Below are positions 21,562-32,480 of a DNA stretch of 64,000 nt, piece after piece. Position 1 is the first letter of the stretch; each line of letters opens with the position of its first letter. The position numbers and the translations under genes are program-made. Under the pieces are notes generated by a model that was not told where the DNA came from, did not search any database, and saw only the letters and a list, made by a program, of their open reading frames with translations. The stretch is from Oncomelania hupensis (lineage: Eukaryota > Mollusca > Gastropoda > Littorinimorpha > Pomatiopsidae): assembly GCA_036898135.1 (NCBI GenBank), contig CM072511.1, positions 30,930,186 to 30,994,185 of the forward strand. The letters run 5' to 3'.

Positions 21562-21651
<90 letters not shown>

Positions 21652-21720
21652 TTCTTCTTCTTCTTCTTCTTCTTCTTCTTCTTCTTCTTCTTCTTCCTCC
21701 TCCTCCTCCTCCTCTTCTTC
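21562..21720. repeat. (ATC)n-(TTC)n-(TCC)n compound microsatellite
   Basis: Successive blocks of about 30 ATC, 14 TTC and 6 TCC units, consistent with stepwise point mutation followed by expansion. Confidence 0.97.
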
Positions 21721-22192
21721 TGTTGGGTCTCTGTCTCTGTGGGTCTATCTCTGTGTCGGTTTCTTTTTCTCTCTTCAAAAGAGTGAAGTAAAATTTATTA
21801 TTATGAATTTCTCTTTGGTCTGCGTAGAGAGACGATATGATACGATACAATACAATACGATATGTTTTAATGAATTGACCCAGGGCCAATTTCATACAAT
21901 ACACACTATGGAAATACGACAAGAAAATAAGAAAGAAAAAGTGCAAACTCATTTCATACGTACATTCACACTGAGAACTTAATACGTAATTAAAATCATA
22001 AAGAAACGAAGCAAACAGTATAAACTAAATACACTGATAACAATAAATTGAACAGAAACATTGAAACAACTAACCCATACTCGCACATATACATCAACAT
22101 ATAAACAACCTACATCCGATCGCACCTAATTTGTCCTGAAAATGCAACGTGCAAACTCTTTTATTCACAGACACGTACACAAACGCACACAC
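21721..22192. other. Unassigned, with a GATAC/AATAC pentamer block
   Basis: GATACGATACAATACAATAC at about 21840 resembles a LINE tail. A similar block occurs at 51614-51645. No coding region recognised. Confidence 0.35.
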
Positions 22193-22220
22193 ACGAACAC
22201 ACACACACACACACACACAT
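22193..22220. repeat. (CA)n microsatellite
   Basis: Lies directly against the 3' tail of RTE copy E. A second CA tract lies against its 5' end (23675-23735). Confidence 0.93.
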
Positions 22221-22223
22221 CTA

Positions 22224-23676
22224 TCTTATCCTTTCCTATCCTATCATATCCTATCCCGTAACTCGAAAGTCGTTGGGGCACCACAGATGATCGTTTAACC
22301 AGCGTTTAACCAGCGTACTCTATCTTTCTTTGTCCTCAGTAACCCTAAAGGCTTCGTTCACTGACAAGCCAGTCCATTCTCAAATCTTGTCCTCCCACCT
22401 CTTTTTCTGTCTCCCACTTCTTCTGCCTCCTTGCATCGTGCCTTGCAGGATGGTCTTTGCAAGGCATGACGCTCTGGTGACGGACGGGCCACACCATCGG
22501 AGTTTCCGTTTCTTTACCACTACGAGCATGTCATCGTATTGTCCAATGGCTTGTGTGATGGTCTGGTGGGGACGTGCTGGGTTGAGGAAATGCACATCTT
22601 CTGTAACACCTCATCGCCATGCTTTGTATTCTTCGTTGTCGGTCTGCTGTGTGGGTCCATGTTTCGTAAGCGTATAGGAAAATGAAGGTGACAAAGGAGC
22701 GCTGCAACCTTACCTTGGAGTGTAGACTGATGGTCCAGTCTTTCCAAATGGGCTTCAATCTTGTCAGGGCAGCAGTTGTTTGTGCGATTCTGGAGAGGAC
22801 TTCATGTCCAGTGCACTTTGCTTTGTTTAGTCTCTTCAAATAGACCACGAAAGACGTCAGTAAATCGTGATCACTTCCGATGTTTGCTCCTGGAAAAGTG
22901 CGTGTCTTGCGAACATTAACGCTTGATCTGAAGCGTTTCTTGACCATGATGTAGTCAAACTGGTAATGATGCACTCCGCTTGGACTGTGCAAGGTCCATC
23001 GTCTGGATTTTTTGTGTGGACCAAGCGTTTTTGCCAGTACCAGATTGTTTTATCTGGCAAACTCCAGGAGTCTCAGACTTTTGTCATTTGCCTCGTTATT
23101 GCAGTGGGTCCATATGTGTCTCCCCAGTCGTGCTACGCATCTTGGCCAACTTTGGCATTCCAGTCGCCTTGCACTATGACTATGTCCTTCCTCGGGACTT
23201 GGTCAAGGACAGCCTTCAGTTGTTCATAAGAATCCTCGACTTCGCTGTCTTCATTGTCTGATGTTGTGGTGTAGGCCTGGATGAGGGTAATGTTGAAAGG
23301 GGCTGCTCTAAGACGGATGGTAACTACTGAAAACTGGGCGGCAACCCATGACAGTGGCCAGAATGCCTTGTGGAACAAGAATCCAACGCCGTGTTCTTGC
23401 CTGTCATTTTTCTCGCCGAAATAAAGCTTGTCGGTCGTTGTTTCATATAGGCCTTTCCAGCGCAGTTCGCTGATACCTGGTACAGCTCGTGGGCCAGTTC
23501 TCCTAATTTTCCCTCCACTGTTAAAGTCCTGACATTCTAGGTTCCTATGACTATGTTGTCTCTGGTGCGGGCGTGTTAAGTTGTCCACCAGTAACCCACT
23601 TATCACCTCCGTCCTGGTGGCCAACGGAAGACGCGGTCCTTGGTGACCCGGGCGACGACGACTGTTTTTATAATAC
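22224..23676 (-). mobile_element. RTE-like LINE, copy E: endonuclease fused to C-terminus by internal deletion
   Basis: This copy reaches the 5' end seen in copy H (complement of CCGGGTCACCAAGGACCGCG). It encodes pieces of an AP-type endonuclease: PGISELRWKGLYE, TIRLRAAPFNITLIQAY, IVIVQGDWNAKVGQDA, FDYIMVKKRFRSS and GSDHDLL. After KAKCT at about 22810 it jumps straight to EVLSRIAQTTAALTRLKPIW, which lies beyond the RT domain in other copies. So the whole reverse transcriptase is missing through one internal deletion. The 3' tail is at 22224-22258. An 11-bp tandem slip (GTTTAACCAGC) lies at 22291-22315. Frameshifts are present throughout. Confidence 0.9.
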
Positions 23677-23735
23677 ACACACACGCACGCACACCCACAC
23701 ACGCACCCAAACACACACGAGCACACATATCACAT
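23675..23735. repeat. CA-rich microsatellite
   Basis: Imperfect (CA)n immediately beyond the 5' end of RTE copy E. Confidence 0.9.
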
Positions 23736-24094
23736 CACATCACAAGCACACTGTGTCGTTCAACGCCCCCTTATCAGCTAGCAGGGTTGGGGAAGGAGAG
23801 AAGGGGAGGGGATACAGAAAGAGAAAGAGAAAAGAAGGCAGAGGCGGAAAAGAAAGGAGAAAAATATTTCACCACCACCTCCCATCCATCCTATCCTCTC
23901 TTCTAAACTGGTCACGCTACCTAGCTTATTACCTAGTATGAAAATGTACAGAAGTGGGAGGCGGATGAGCTGTACGAAAAAGAAGAAGAAGGATTAGATT
24001 TTAGCAATGCTTTCGATTGGCTTATGTGGATCTGTATTGCTGAATCACTGCTTGATCTCTAAATACTCTTCCCTCTCCCCTCCCACATCCATCC

Positions 24095-24138
<44 letters not shown>

Positions 24139-24163
24139 TTTCTCTCTCTCTCTCTCTCTCACT
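24095..24163. repeat. (TC)n microsatellite
   Basis: TC repeats with CCC and TTT interruptions. Confidence 0.95.
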
Positions 24164-24675
24164 TTCTCCAACGCTTTTTGGGCCCCACCGTCTCCGCATC
24201 CTCTCCAACGATCATTGCCTGCAAAATCTACAATTACGTATCTGATGCATTTTCTATCACAGGTCAGTCTGCCCTGCTGATTGGTCGCTGTCCACGGTAC
24301 TGCTACACGACTGCTTGATCACTAACACAAAACGGCTCCGTCCTCCAACGTCCATGGACACCAATATCTACAGCTGAGTATCGGATATTGTTAATTAGTA
24401 CTTGACAGGCAAGGCCACAGCTGTCTCGTGAAGATGCTTGAGCGTTGGATATATTTTCGACTAATGGTCACTCTGTTATAATAAATGGCCCGCAATCTGT
24501 ACAATGTATTGCCAAAAGACATCACTGACGCCGGCTAGAAGTGGACTCTTCAGCATCTGTAACACGTTTGATTAGTTTTCAATCCGAACTACTGGACGGT
24601 CAGTCAGCCAGTCTGCGCTGCTAAATGACTGCTTGACCCGAGGATACAAATTCCATTTCATCGGGTCTTAGTACA

Positions 24676-24710
24676 AGGATGATGACGATGATGATAATGA
24701 TGATGATGAC

Positions 24711-24745
<35 letters not shown>

Positions 24746-24786
24746 GGAGGAGGAGGAGGAGGAGGATGAGGATGATGATGAGGATT
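24676..24786. repeat. (GAT)n/(GAG)n microsatellite
   Basis: GAT units with an inner GAG block, inside the tandem array. Confidence 0.95.
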
Positions 24787-24844
24787 TTTCTTTTCTGTGC
24801 ACCCCAAGCATACTGCCAGCTTGGAGTTGTGCGTGACAAGTCTA

Positions 24845-24923
<79 letters not shown>
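24845..24923. repeat. (ATC)n microsatellite
   Basis: About 26 ATC units, the inverse complement of the GAT tract 60 bp to the left; the two could pair as a hairpin. Confidence 0.97.
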
Positions 24924-25455
24924 GTCATGTGCACTTGTACCGCCCAGATACTCACTTGCCGCTGTAGGTAAAAGCGTACATTTGAAGATCGAAAGTAAGT
25001 TCGACTAGATGTCAGTCTAAACACTGCTAAATGACCTCTTCCCCAATGTATGAAGTGCCTCTCTCTTCGAATCAATGTCTCTGGCTAGAAATTGGCACTT
25101 TTGTGTCGCAAACACTTTTGATTAGTGGTTGGTCTCTCCAGTCAAATGACTGTCTACACCGCACGCTGCTGAATAGCATCTTGACCAATGAAAAGGAAAG
25201 CCGCCCCTAAGAATCACGGCCTCCCACTATAAATGGACACTGATGTATCGAAAATACTTTAGATCAATGGTTAGTCTAGTCTGTGCTGCAAAATGGTCCG
25301 AATTGTCAATCTGTTCTGTTAAATGACTTGACCAACGAAAAGAGTCCCTACGAATCGCTGTCTCCCTTATAAATAGACAACGGCAAAATCGAAAATACTT
25401 TCGATCAGGGGTCAGTCTGTAGACTACTTCTAATTGACTCCCGCTACAGTGAAGA

Positions 25456-25913
25456 ATTAAGTTACATTACTCTCAGAGGCCTATCAGTCCTACGCCGAAG
25501 CTGTTTGAGGACATGACTCCGCGCTCTCTGCGCGAAATGAGTCTTGGATTGGTCACTTGGAAACTTGAAGGTTTGACCTTGCCGGATAATCTTGAATCCG
25601 CTCTGGTCTTTGTTAGCGGGAGCAGCGTCGCTCGATCTCCTCTTGACTCAGACCTTCACTGGGTGGAAGAGGCTGCTGAGGCACATCCCCGACATCGTGT
25701 CAAGTCTAGGCTATGACGGCCTCACAGCAGCTCAATGCCTATGTGATCAGCACTCTTAGGTTCTCCCCCATTTTGCTGGCTGCGGGCTATTTATAGCTTG
25801 CCTACACCCTCCCTTTCAGTGAAAGGAAAGGAAAGAAGAGCACCGGCAAAGCTATTTATAGCTAGCCTGGCTGAACTAACTTCAAAACCTAAAAGCTTTG
25901 GTTGAGTCGGTGT
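25456..25913. other. Unassigned
   Basis: GCTATTTATAGCT.GCCT occurs at about 25787 and 25851. An open frame at 25513-25716 (67 codons) shows no recognisable domain. Confidence 0.4.
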
Positions 25914-26919
25914 GGCCTACTAGCGCCAAAACCAAGAGTTACCATTATCACGAGATAATTGAAATTAACACGTGTTCTGTGTAATTTACCAAGATACCGG
26001 TAATCAACAGCGTTACTTAATAATAATCAGTATTTGCCACGCGTTCCTAGCGCCCAAACCTGATAATGACAAATATCATGAGATAATTACAAACATTATA
26101 TGAAAATTACAATCATCAATGGATAATTACAATTCCTGTCCTATCCTATCCTATCCCATCCCGTAACTCGGAAGTCGTTGGGACACCACAGATGATCGTT
26201 TTTCCAGCGTACACCCTCTTCCACTGTCCTCAGCAACCCTGATGGCTTCGCTCAGTGTCAAGCCAGTTCATTCTCGAATGTTGTCCTCCCACCTCTTTTT
26301 CGGTCTCCCTCTTCTTCTACCTCCTTGCACTGTGCCTTGCAGGAGGGTCTGGTGACAATTAGTTTTGAAAAATTACAAATATCTTCGCGGGACATTGTTT
26401 AATTTTTAGCTTTTGCTCTAGCAATCCGTTTGGAAATAAGCCACAACCAAAAATTGTCATTTTCACTTGGTCATTATAATTTGTACGTGTTCATTGTAAA
26501 TATGTCGATGATATTTGTAATTATCACATGATATTTGTAATTATCAGGTTTTGGCGCTAGAAGGCGGTCATAATCATAATTGTACACAGATCACGTGTTA
26601 ATTACTATTATTACTGATACCTGTAAATGCACGTTTTAGCGCTAGTAAGCGGCGTTATTCAGTATTAAGCATGATCACGTAAAAATTGTAATTATGAAGT
26701 GAAAATTGTACATTATTATGTGATAATTACAATTTTGGGTTTTGGCGCATTTCCAAGCGCATTGCTAGAGCCAAAACTGAAAATTAAAAATGATCACGCG
26801 AAGATATTTATAATTTTTCATTGACAATTGTAATTATCCTTTGATAATTGTAATTATCTCATGATATATGTAATTATCTCATGATATTTGTAATTATCTG
26901 GTCTTGGCGCTTGTAGGCC
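25914..26919. mobile_element. Foldback-like element with nested inverted modules
   Basis: Outer termini GGCCTAC.AGCGCCAA.ACCA pair over about 21 bp with three mismatches (25914-25934 and 26899-26919). An inner inverted pair, TAGCGCC.AAACCTGATAAT and its complement, lies at about 26047-26095 and 26505-26562. Short modules GATAATTACAAATATCATGA recur in both orientations. RTE copy F (26137-26355) has inserted in the left half. No transposase is visible. Foldback or large MITE status is inferred; no target duplication could be settled. Confidence 0.65.
26137..26355 (-). mobile_element. RTE-like LINE, copy F: 3' end inside the foldback element
   Basis: The tail TCCTATCCTATCC is followed by the complement of the terminal coding region. 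The insert lacks about 20 bp near its 5' edge compared with copy D. ACAATT borders it on both sides (about 26130 and 26359), a possible short target duplication. Confidence 0.85.
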
Positions 26920-27062
26920 ATCATACTAGGCCTGGAAGGATGGACAATGAAAAGTGCGCCTGTTGATTTCGAGGTTGACGTCTCTTTATTATCAGAAGAT
27001 AATGCGTCGTTTGATAATGCTTTGTCGACATTTCTGAATACATTGTCCACAAATGTGCGTGC

Positions 27063-27191
27063 GGGCCTGTGTGTATGTGTGGGTGTGTGTGGGTGTGTGT
27101 GTTTATGTGTGTGTGTGTATGTGTATGTGTGTGTGCGTGGGTGTGTGTGTGTGTGTGTGTGTATGTGTGTGTATGTATGTGTGTGTGCGTG
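27063..27191. repeat. (TG)n-rich microsatellite
   Basis: TG repeats with GGG and TAT interruptions, abutting the telomere-like MITE. Confidence 0.95.
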
Positions 27192-27200
27192 GGTGGCGAT

Positions 27201-27434
27201 GTAGAAACGCCGTTATTGTTACACACTCTTTATATTCTACCTACGTTCTTTTGACGGACCCTTTATGTTGACGTCAAAACAATATTCCGTTAAGGTTAGG
27301 GATGTGTTAGGATTAGGGTTAGGTTAAGGGTTAGGGTTTGGGTTAGGGTTAGCAACACAAAAAAAGACAAATTCCAAAATTATCAAAACAACATATGTGG
27401 CGTTTCATGAAAGTCATAAACAGGGCGTTTTTAC
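27201..27434 (+). mobile_element. Telomere-like MITE, copy 2
   Basis: Ends resemble each other in inverse orientation (GTAGAAACGCCGTTA and, on the complement, GTAAAAACGCCCTGTT). The interior at 27297-27351 holds TTAGGG-type repeats in a particular irregular order that also occurs in copy 3. TG repeats lie on both sides. Confidence 0.65.
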
Positions 27435-27794
27435 ACGGTTGTGTGTGTGTATGTGTGGGTGTGTATGTGTGATGGCGTGTGTGTGTATGTGTACGTACCT
27501 AACCATAACAGTGGGTTTATGCATAGGTTACACTTACGTGCAACTGGGTTTAAAAAAATACTGGGTTCCAAAATCTGAAACTCAGTTTTTTTAAAACCGG
27601 CTTTGCAATAGGAATAACAAAAAAAGTGTATACGCAAAGTCTGAGCGGTGAAACCCACAATTGCGGTTGAGTCAACTTTGAGTTTGAGCCAGTTAACATG
27701 CCGCGATGTGTGTTCCCGCTGGTCAACCAGTCGAATACACGCACTGTCAGGGGAAGTAACTCGGAACGCCACACGCTACGAGCCGGCTGGCAAG

Positions 27795-30310
27795 ATGGAG
27801 GTACGTGTTTTTTCGTTTTATTCAGTTGTGTTTTGTCCTTCTGTCTCTGTAAATTGTTCTTTAATCTATATTTTGTGCTTCTAGGATGTGGCTTTAAAAT
27901 GTTCCCTTGTTAAAATTTCAAGATTTTCGGTGTGCTTTTGTACTTTTAAAATCATATCAATTTTCGTGTGGATGTTGTGGTCGATTGTCAACACAGGGTC
28001 TGCATTTTTGTTTGTTACTTTTTGAAGAACACAAAAATAAATTTGCTGCATTTTAAGCGTCCTTGTATCTGATATTAATGAAGAGTCTTGTGAAGTCTCT
28101 TGAACATTGAAACAGTTACCATGAGAAATGTATGTCTCCTTTGTTCACACTGGGGTTTTCAAAACTTGCATTTTTTCTCATTTACAAAAAAGACGGTCAG
28201 TGAAGATAGTACAAGAAGTAAATAAGGGAGGTATTGATGTGTTATTTTATTCATATGTAGATTGATTAAATAAATGTTTAAAAATATTTTTGCAGAATAA
28301 CAATTTTAGTAGGCAAAATGCAATGTTATCAGAATAAAAAACAATAAGCTTTTAACGTGTACCATTTATTATACTGCAACTTTTATTTTTCTGTATTTTC
28401 CTTGTGTTCTGATGTAATTTTAAAAAACCACATGTTGCAACAAACAGTAAAATACAAAATTCTGGCTGCCGTTACCTACATAAGTTATAGCTTTTGGTTT
28501 ATGGTTCACCTGTCTGTTTTCCTTGGATGAAGGGAAATAGAATATGTGAAAACTGATTGATGCATTAAACTGCTTAACATGTGGATTTTTTGTGGAGACC
28601 AAGCGTGTTTGCCAGTATCAAATTGTTGTATCTGGCAAACTCCAACAGTCTCAGACCCCTGTCATTTGTCTCGTTGTTGCAGTGGGGTCCACATTAATAG
28701 CTAGAGCACCATTTTCAGATCTGCATCTACTCCATTTCCCAAATTGTTAGCTGTAATTCTGAGTAAGCATAATTATTTTAATAAATTCAGTTATTCCTTT
28801 TTTTCCCAGAACATCCTGTTATGCCTCGAGTTTATCCGGTTGCGGAGAAGTCGCTGTAGTCCGACGACGACCCAGGAGGCGTTTGGAAGGAAGACGTCCC
28901 ACTCCATCACCATCAACATCTTCATCGCCTTCATTGTACTCATCAGGTGACAGCTGGTGTGTGTCAGTACTTATTGAATTTTATAATATTGTTGTTCGCT
29001 TTGAAAAAAACACTCATTGATTGCTGTATAAAATCGGTGCCACAGCAAAGCAGTTAACAACTGGCAGCTCCACGCCTCAGTTCAAACTGTGACCTGCTAA
29101 CACAAGGTGTTGGTGGTATATTGTTTCTACATTGCAAAGGGGGAGGTGAGGAGAGCTTGGATGAGGGAGGAGAATGGGGGGGGGGAACATTAGTGTACAT
29201 GGCAGAGCTAGACATCCTTGTTGAATAAGATCAAAGTTTTAGCTCAATTTTACAGTTGTTAATGGGGCACATGAAATGCAGATTACATTATTATAATGTA
29301 CACAATTCGCTCTGGGCTTTTCAGGTTGTGTAGGTATGCTTTGGATTTTAAAAAGCAGGCATGTTGAGGAACCTTTGTACTTGTGCTTTCATGGGGTGGC
29401 CTCGTGGCGCAGTTGATAAGTCGCCGGTTTCCTATGCCGAAGGTCGCGGGTTCGATTCCCGCAAGGGGCGAACGTATGTGACTTAGGTACGAGACTATTG
29501 AGGTCACCGAGGATTTTCTCCGGGCACTCCGGTTTCCTCCATCCCTTCAATAATGGTACAGGATGCAGTCAATATAAAAATTTCAAAAATAAAAAGTTAG
29601 ATTTTCTTCCGTCTTCTAATAGCGATTTCCCTGCCTTTACACCACCTGTTTGAGTGATGTATGTGTATTTGGTGTGTGAGAGGGTAAATGAGACAGGTGA
29701 GCGTGTATGTTGGTATAGATCGCCGCTCTTTGAGCCTTGGGGAAAGGCGCGTACATAGCATCCTGTATTATTATTTATTATTATTTACTGAGTAGCTAGT
29801 AAGCATAAGAGTTTCTATAACTATTTTATAACTTGGTTGCTAGTAGCTAGTGTGTCGAAGTGGTTAGTGGGAAAAAATGCTGTCCCACTTCCTCCGGGCT
29901 TTTGTGCCCTTTTTTCCCCAACCTCTACCCCCTAAACTTTAAATGTGTTTTGCTTGTTTCTTTTACACTTTAAAGAGGGTGAGTAGTACATTCATGTACA
30001 AGAAAATTAAAGTCCCGAATATAATATTTCATTGATGAATCAGTAGACAGTATTGTCAGTCAATCCCTTTTTGTAGTTGAGCCAGTTCAAGCCTCTACTC
30101 TTTTCAACTTCCATTCCCTTCTCCCACCCCAGGCCCACCACCCCACCCTTTGACCATCCTCATCCCTTGGTTTGAAAATGTTCTTATGCCGCTGAATTTG
30201 TTCTGTTGTTTAAACCCTGTGTTCTGATGCTGCTACTTGTTCGCAGGAGGGCTGAAGAGCAGCATGAGGATTCTAAAGACATCGGAAGGTTCAGTCAAGA
30301 AACAAGCTAG
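27795..30310 (+). CDS. Candidate three-exon gene for a 68-residue protein
   Basis: Exon 1 ends ATGGAG|GTACGT; the ATG at 27795 has A at -3 and G at +4. Exon 2 is 28810-28946, between a pyrimidine-rich TTTTCCCAG and CAG|GTGACA. Exon 3 begins at 30247 after TTCGCAG and stops at 30308-30310. Joined in phase, the product starts MENILLCLEFIRLRRSRC, includes a hydrophobic stretch SITINIFIAFIVLI, and ends in an acidic EEQHEDSKDIGRF tail. It would be a small single-pass membrane protein. I do not recognise the family. A second frame also stays open from exon 2 to a stop at 30477-30479 (basic and Ser/Pro-rich, ending MNRLDIEYIFKFVCKSIQDES minus no domain I know), but it has no ATG in exon 1 or 2. An RTE fragment and a SINE lie in the introns. 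Splice assignments are by eye. Confidence 0.3.
28583..28693 (-). mobile_element. RTE-like LINE, copy K: short endonuclease fragment
   Basis: About 110 bp matching 22995-23115 in the endonuclease region of copy E (TTGCCAGTA.CA.ATTGTT, ATCTGGCAAACTCCA). Neither end of the element is present. It lies inside the first intron of the candidate small gene. Confidence 0.85.
29394..29790 (+). mobile_element. SINE-B copy 3, full length
   Basis: The best copy of the family. The tRNA-like head GTGGCGCAGTTGATAAG has B-box GGGTTCGATTCC. The body contains GTGACTTAGGTACGAGACTA, GTCACCGAGGATTTTCTCC, AATGGTACAGGATGCAGTCA and CTGCCTTTACACCACC, then GATCGCCGCTCTTTGAGCC, GGCGCGTACATAGCATCC and a (TATTAT)n tail. 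The head keeps A and B boxes with usual spacing, so this copy could once have been transcribed by RNA polymerase III. Confidence 0.92.
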
Positions 30311-30502
30311 AAAAAGGCGTCAAAGCCAGCAGACCGAAATGCATACAACATCCCCATCAGCTTTGTTGCTGCCATCAGTGCTACCCCGTTCTCCAGGGTG
30401 TGAACCAAGTGCCATGAATCGTTTAGATATAGAATATATATTCAAATTTGTTTGCAAATCTATTCAAGATGAGTCCTAAATAGTAAAAAATTGCATGTTT
30501 AA

Positions 30503-30890
30503 ATAATAATAATAATGTTCGTCATTTGTAAGGCGCCTTAGCCTAAGGATCAAGGCGCTGGCCGATACAGGATCTAACTCAAACCGCCCGAGACGCCACC
30601 CGCAGCCTTTGGGCGCATGGTCTGACGCCCGGACAACTGAGCACAATCCTGGGCAGCCAGGGATGGAGGAGAAGGACCAAGTGCATGCTGGGTGTGTTCT
30701 TGTTACCGGCACTCACCCGTCTAGGACATGAGCGTCAGGATCTTTAAAGTCCGTTATGATGGAATGCATGCGACACAGACTAGACCTCGGTTTATACTCT
30801 CATCCGAAGGAGAAGGAAAACAGGAGTAAAGTGTCTTTCCCAGGGACACAACACAATGGCCCGGCCAGGGCTTGAACCCGGGACCTTCAG
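30503..30890 (-). mobile_element. SINE-A copy 4
   Basis: Nearly complete on the minus strand, from within the B box (GGTCCCGGGTTCAAGCCC) to GCGCCTTACAAATGACG and an (ATT)n tail. The first half of the tRNA-like head is missing. It supplies the uninterrupted reference that shows the MITE insertion in copy 1. Confidence 0.9.
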
Positions 30891-32384
30891 TTAATGTTGT
30901 CTGTCTGTCTGCCTTCCATCTGTGCAAAACTTTAAAGTGGCTAATTACACGAGACCTCGAAAATTATCAGTGATTGAATGACTACACTTCAAGGTCAAGG
31001 TCACAGGTTCAACAAATGTTAGTCAAGCTATGTCAATTTTCCACAAAATTTCTTGTTAATCCTAAGTTATTAATATTAACTAAACTTCAGCTTGTTTGAT
31101 GCATGATAGGTATCAATGAGACGCACATGCATATTTTGTCAACCTTGCTCCAAGGTGAAGGTCATTGGAGATGTCCAAAATAATAAAATCTTTTGCTGTA
31201 GTTTATTTTATCGTACATGAGTGCATTTATAGCTGGAGGTCAAGGTCAAGAGCATCGAAATATCAAAGCTTGTATTACTTTGCATTTTAAACCCACCGTT
31301 TCAATCATTTAACTTTTTTTTCTGGCATCTCATTTTTGTGTTATTTATTGGGAGTTCCATAAGGAGCATGTGAGTCATATGGACTTGCCTTTCCAGTGAT
31401 TGATGGTGTTCATCATGTTCAAAGCTTTTTGAGGTGCTACTTGTCATTAAGTAATGGAAATTTACTGCTCTGTATTGTGTAGACTAGTTTTTAGGCCCGT
31501 TTTGTTATGTAGTAGATTTCTGTCTTAAACTTAAGAGAAAGCGTGGATTAATCAGGCAAAGTACCAAATTATATTTCTTTGCCAAGTTAATACATATGTT
31601 ATTCTCGGGGTTCTTGTTCATCAAAAAGCAATGTCAAGACTAATGACTATATAATAATATTCTGCTCTTCACATGGTTTTATTATACCTTTGAGGTGCTG
31701 GAAAAAAAACGAATTATAAGTGGTTGCACTCAATTGATCCTTATTCAGAATATATTAACGTAACGGGAAACCATAAACAATTTATGTAAAACTTAACTAT
31801 ATGAAGTTGATAAAAAAGTAATAATAATATATACAAATTATGCTCTACTAGACACTTTCAAAATAAAAATGTTAACAAATTATGTCTGTGTTATGTTGTT
31901 CATATGTTTGTTTTACATTACCAATTCTCTGCTTTTTTATTTTTCCATTCCTCTTCTTTTCCAATGAAGATTTGTATACTTTTCCACCCTTCTCATTCTT
32001 TCTTTTCCTCTGGAGATTTTATGCTTTTTCTCCACGCTTCTCCTCATTCTTTCTATTAATTCTTTTTCATACTCCTCATACTTTTTCTTCTTTCTCCTTC
32101 TTGCCTTTTCTTCAATGATTTGATTTAAATCTGGAAGTAAAGTAATAAATTGAACATGAAAAAATTATCCACAGTTAACATTTGAGAACGACAAGATATC
32201 TTTTTTTTGCAGATCTTCCAGTCTGGATTCAAATTAAAAAAAACTTTAAAACCATACAATACAAAGTAAATGTAAGCAAAGTAAATATGACAAAAATGTT
32301 TGCTTAATGCCGAATTTTTCTTTTCGATTTTTACTGACACCAGCTAATAATTTATTTTTTGGGCTATGGGGAGAAAAAGATGGT
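30891..32384. other. About 1.5 kb unassigned, AT-rich
   Basis: No gene recognised. AAGGTCAAGGTCA-like motifs occur at about 30991, 31153 and 31240. From 31880 the sequence is T/C-rich. Confidence 0.45.
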
Positions 32385-32480
32385 CATGCACTGACCTATC
32401 CAGAGGTACACTGTAACAACCTCAGACCTTTTGGTTCTCAGTTCAATGCTTTAACCACTGAGCTACCGCCCAGTTCTTAA
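32385..32480 (-). repeat. Degenerate tRNA-like segment
   Basis: The complement reads GGCGGTAGCTCAGTGGTTAA and later GGTCTGAGGTTGTTACA, an A-box followed by a damaged B-box. Possibly the head of an old SINE. Confidence 0.4.

Larger units (their letters stand above)
24230..25455. repeat. Diverged tandem array, about 141-bp period
   Basis: A repeated order of short blocks: GAATC..TGTCTC, ATAAAT.GACA, TCG.AAATACTTT.GAT, GGT.AGTCT, AAATGACT and TTGACCAA.GAAAAG. GAATC anchors fall at 25069, 25211 and 25352 (spacing 142 and 141). Older copies lie at about 24531-24650 and 24960-25068, with partial traces from 24240. Microsatellites at 24676-24786 and 24845-24923 interrupt the array. Units differ by roughly a quarter of their bases by eye. 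No relationship to a known satellite was recognised. Confidence 0.75.
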
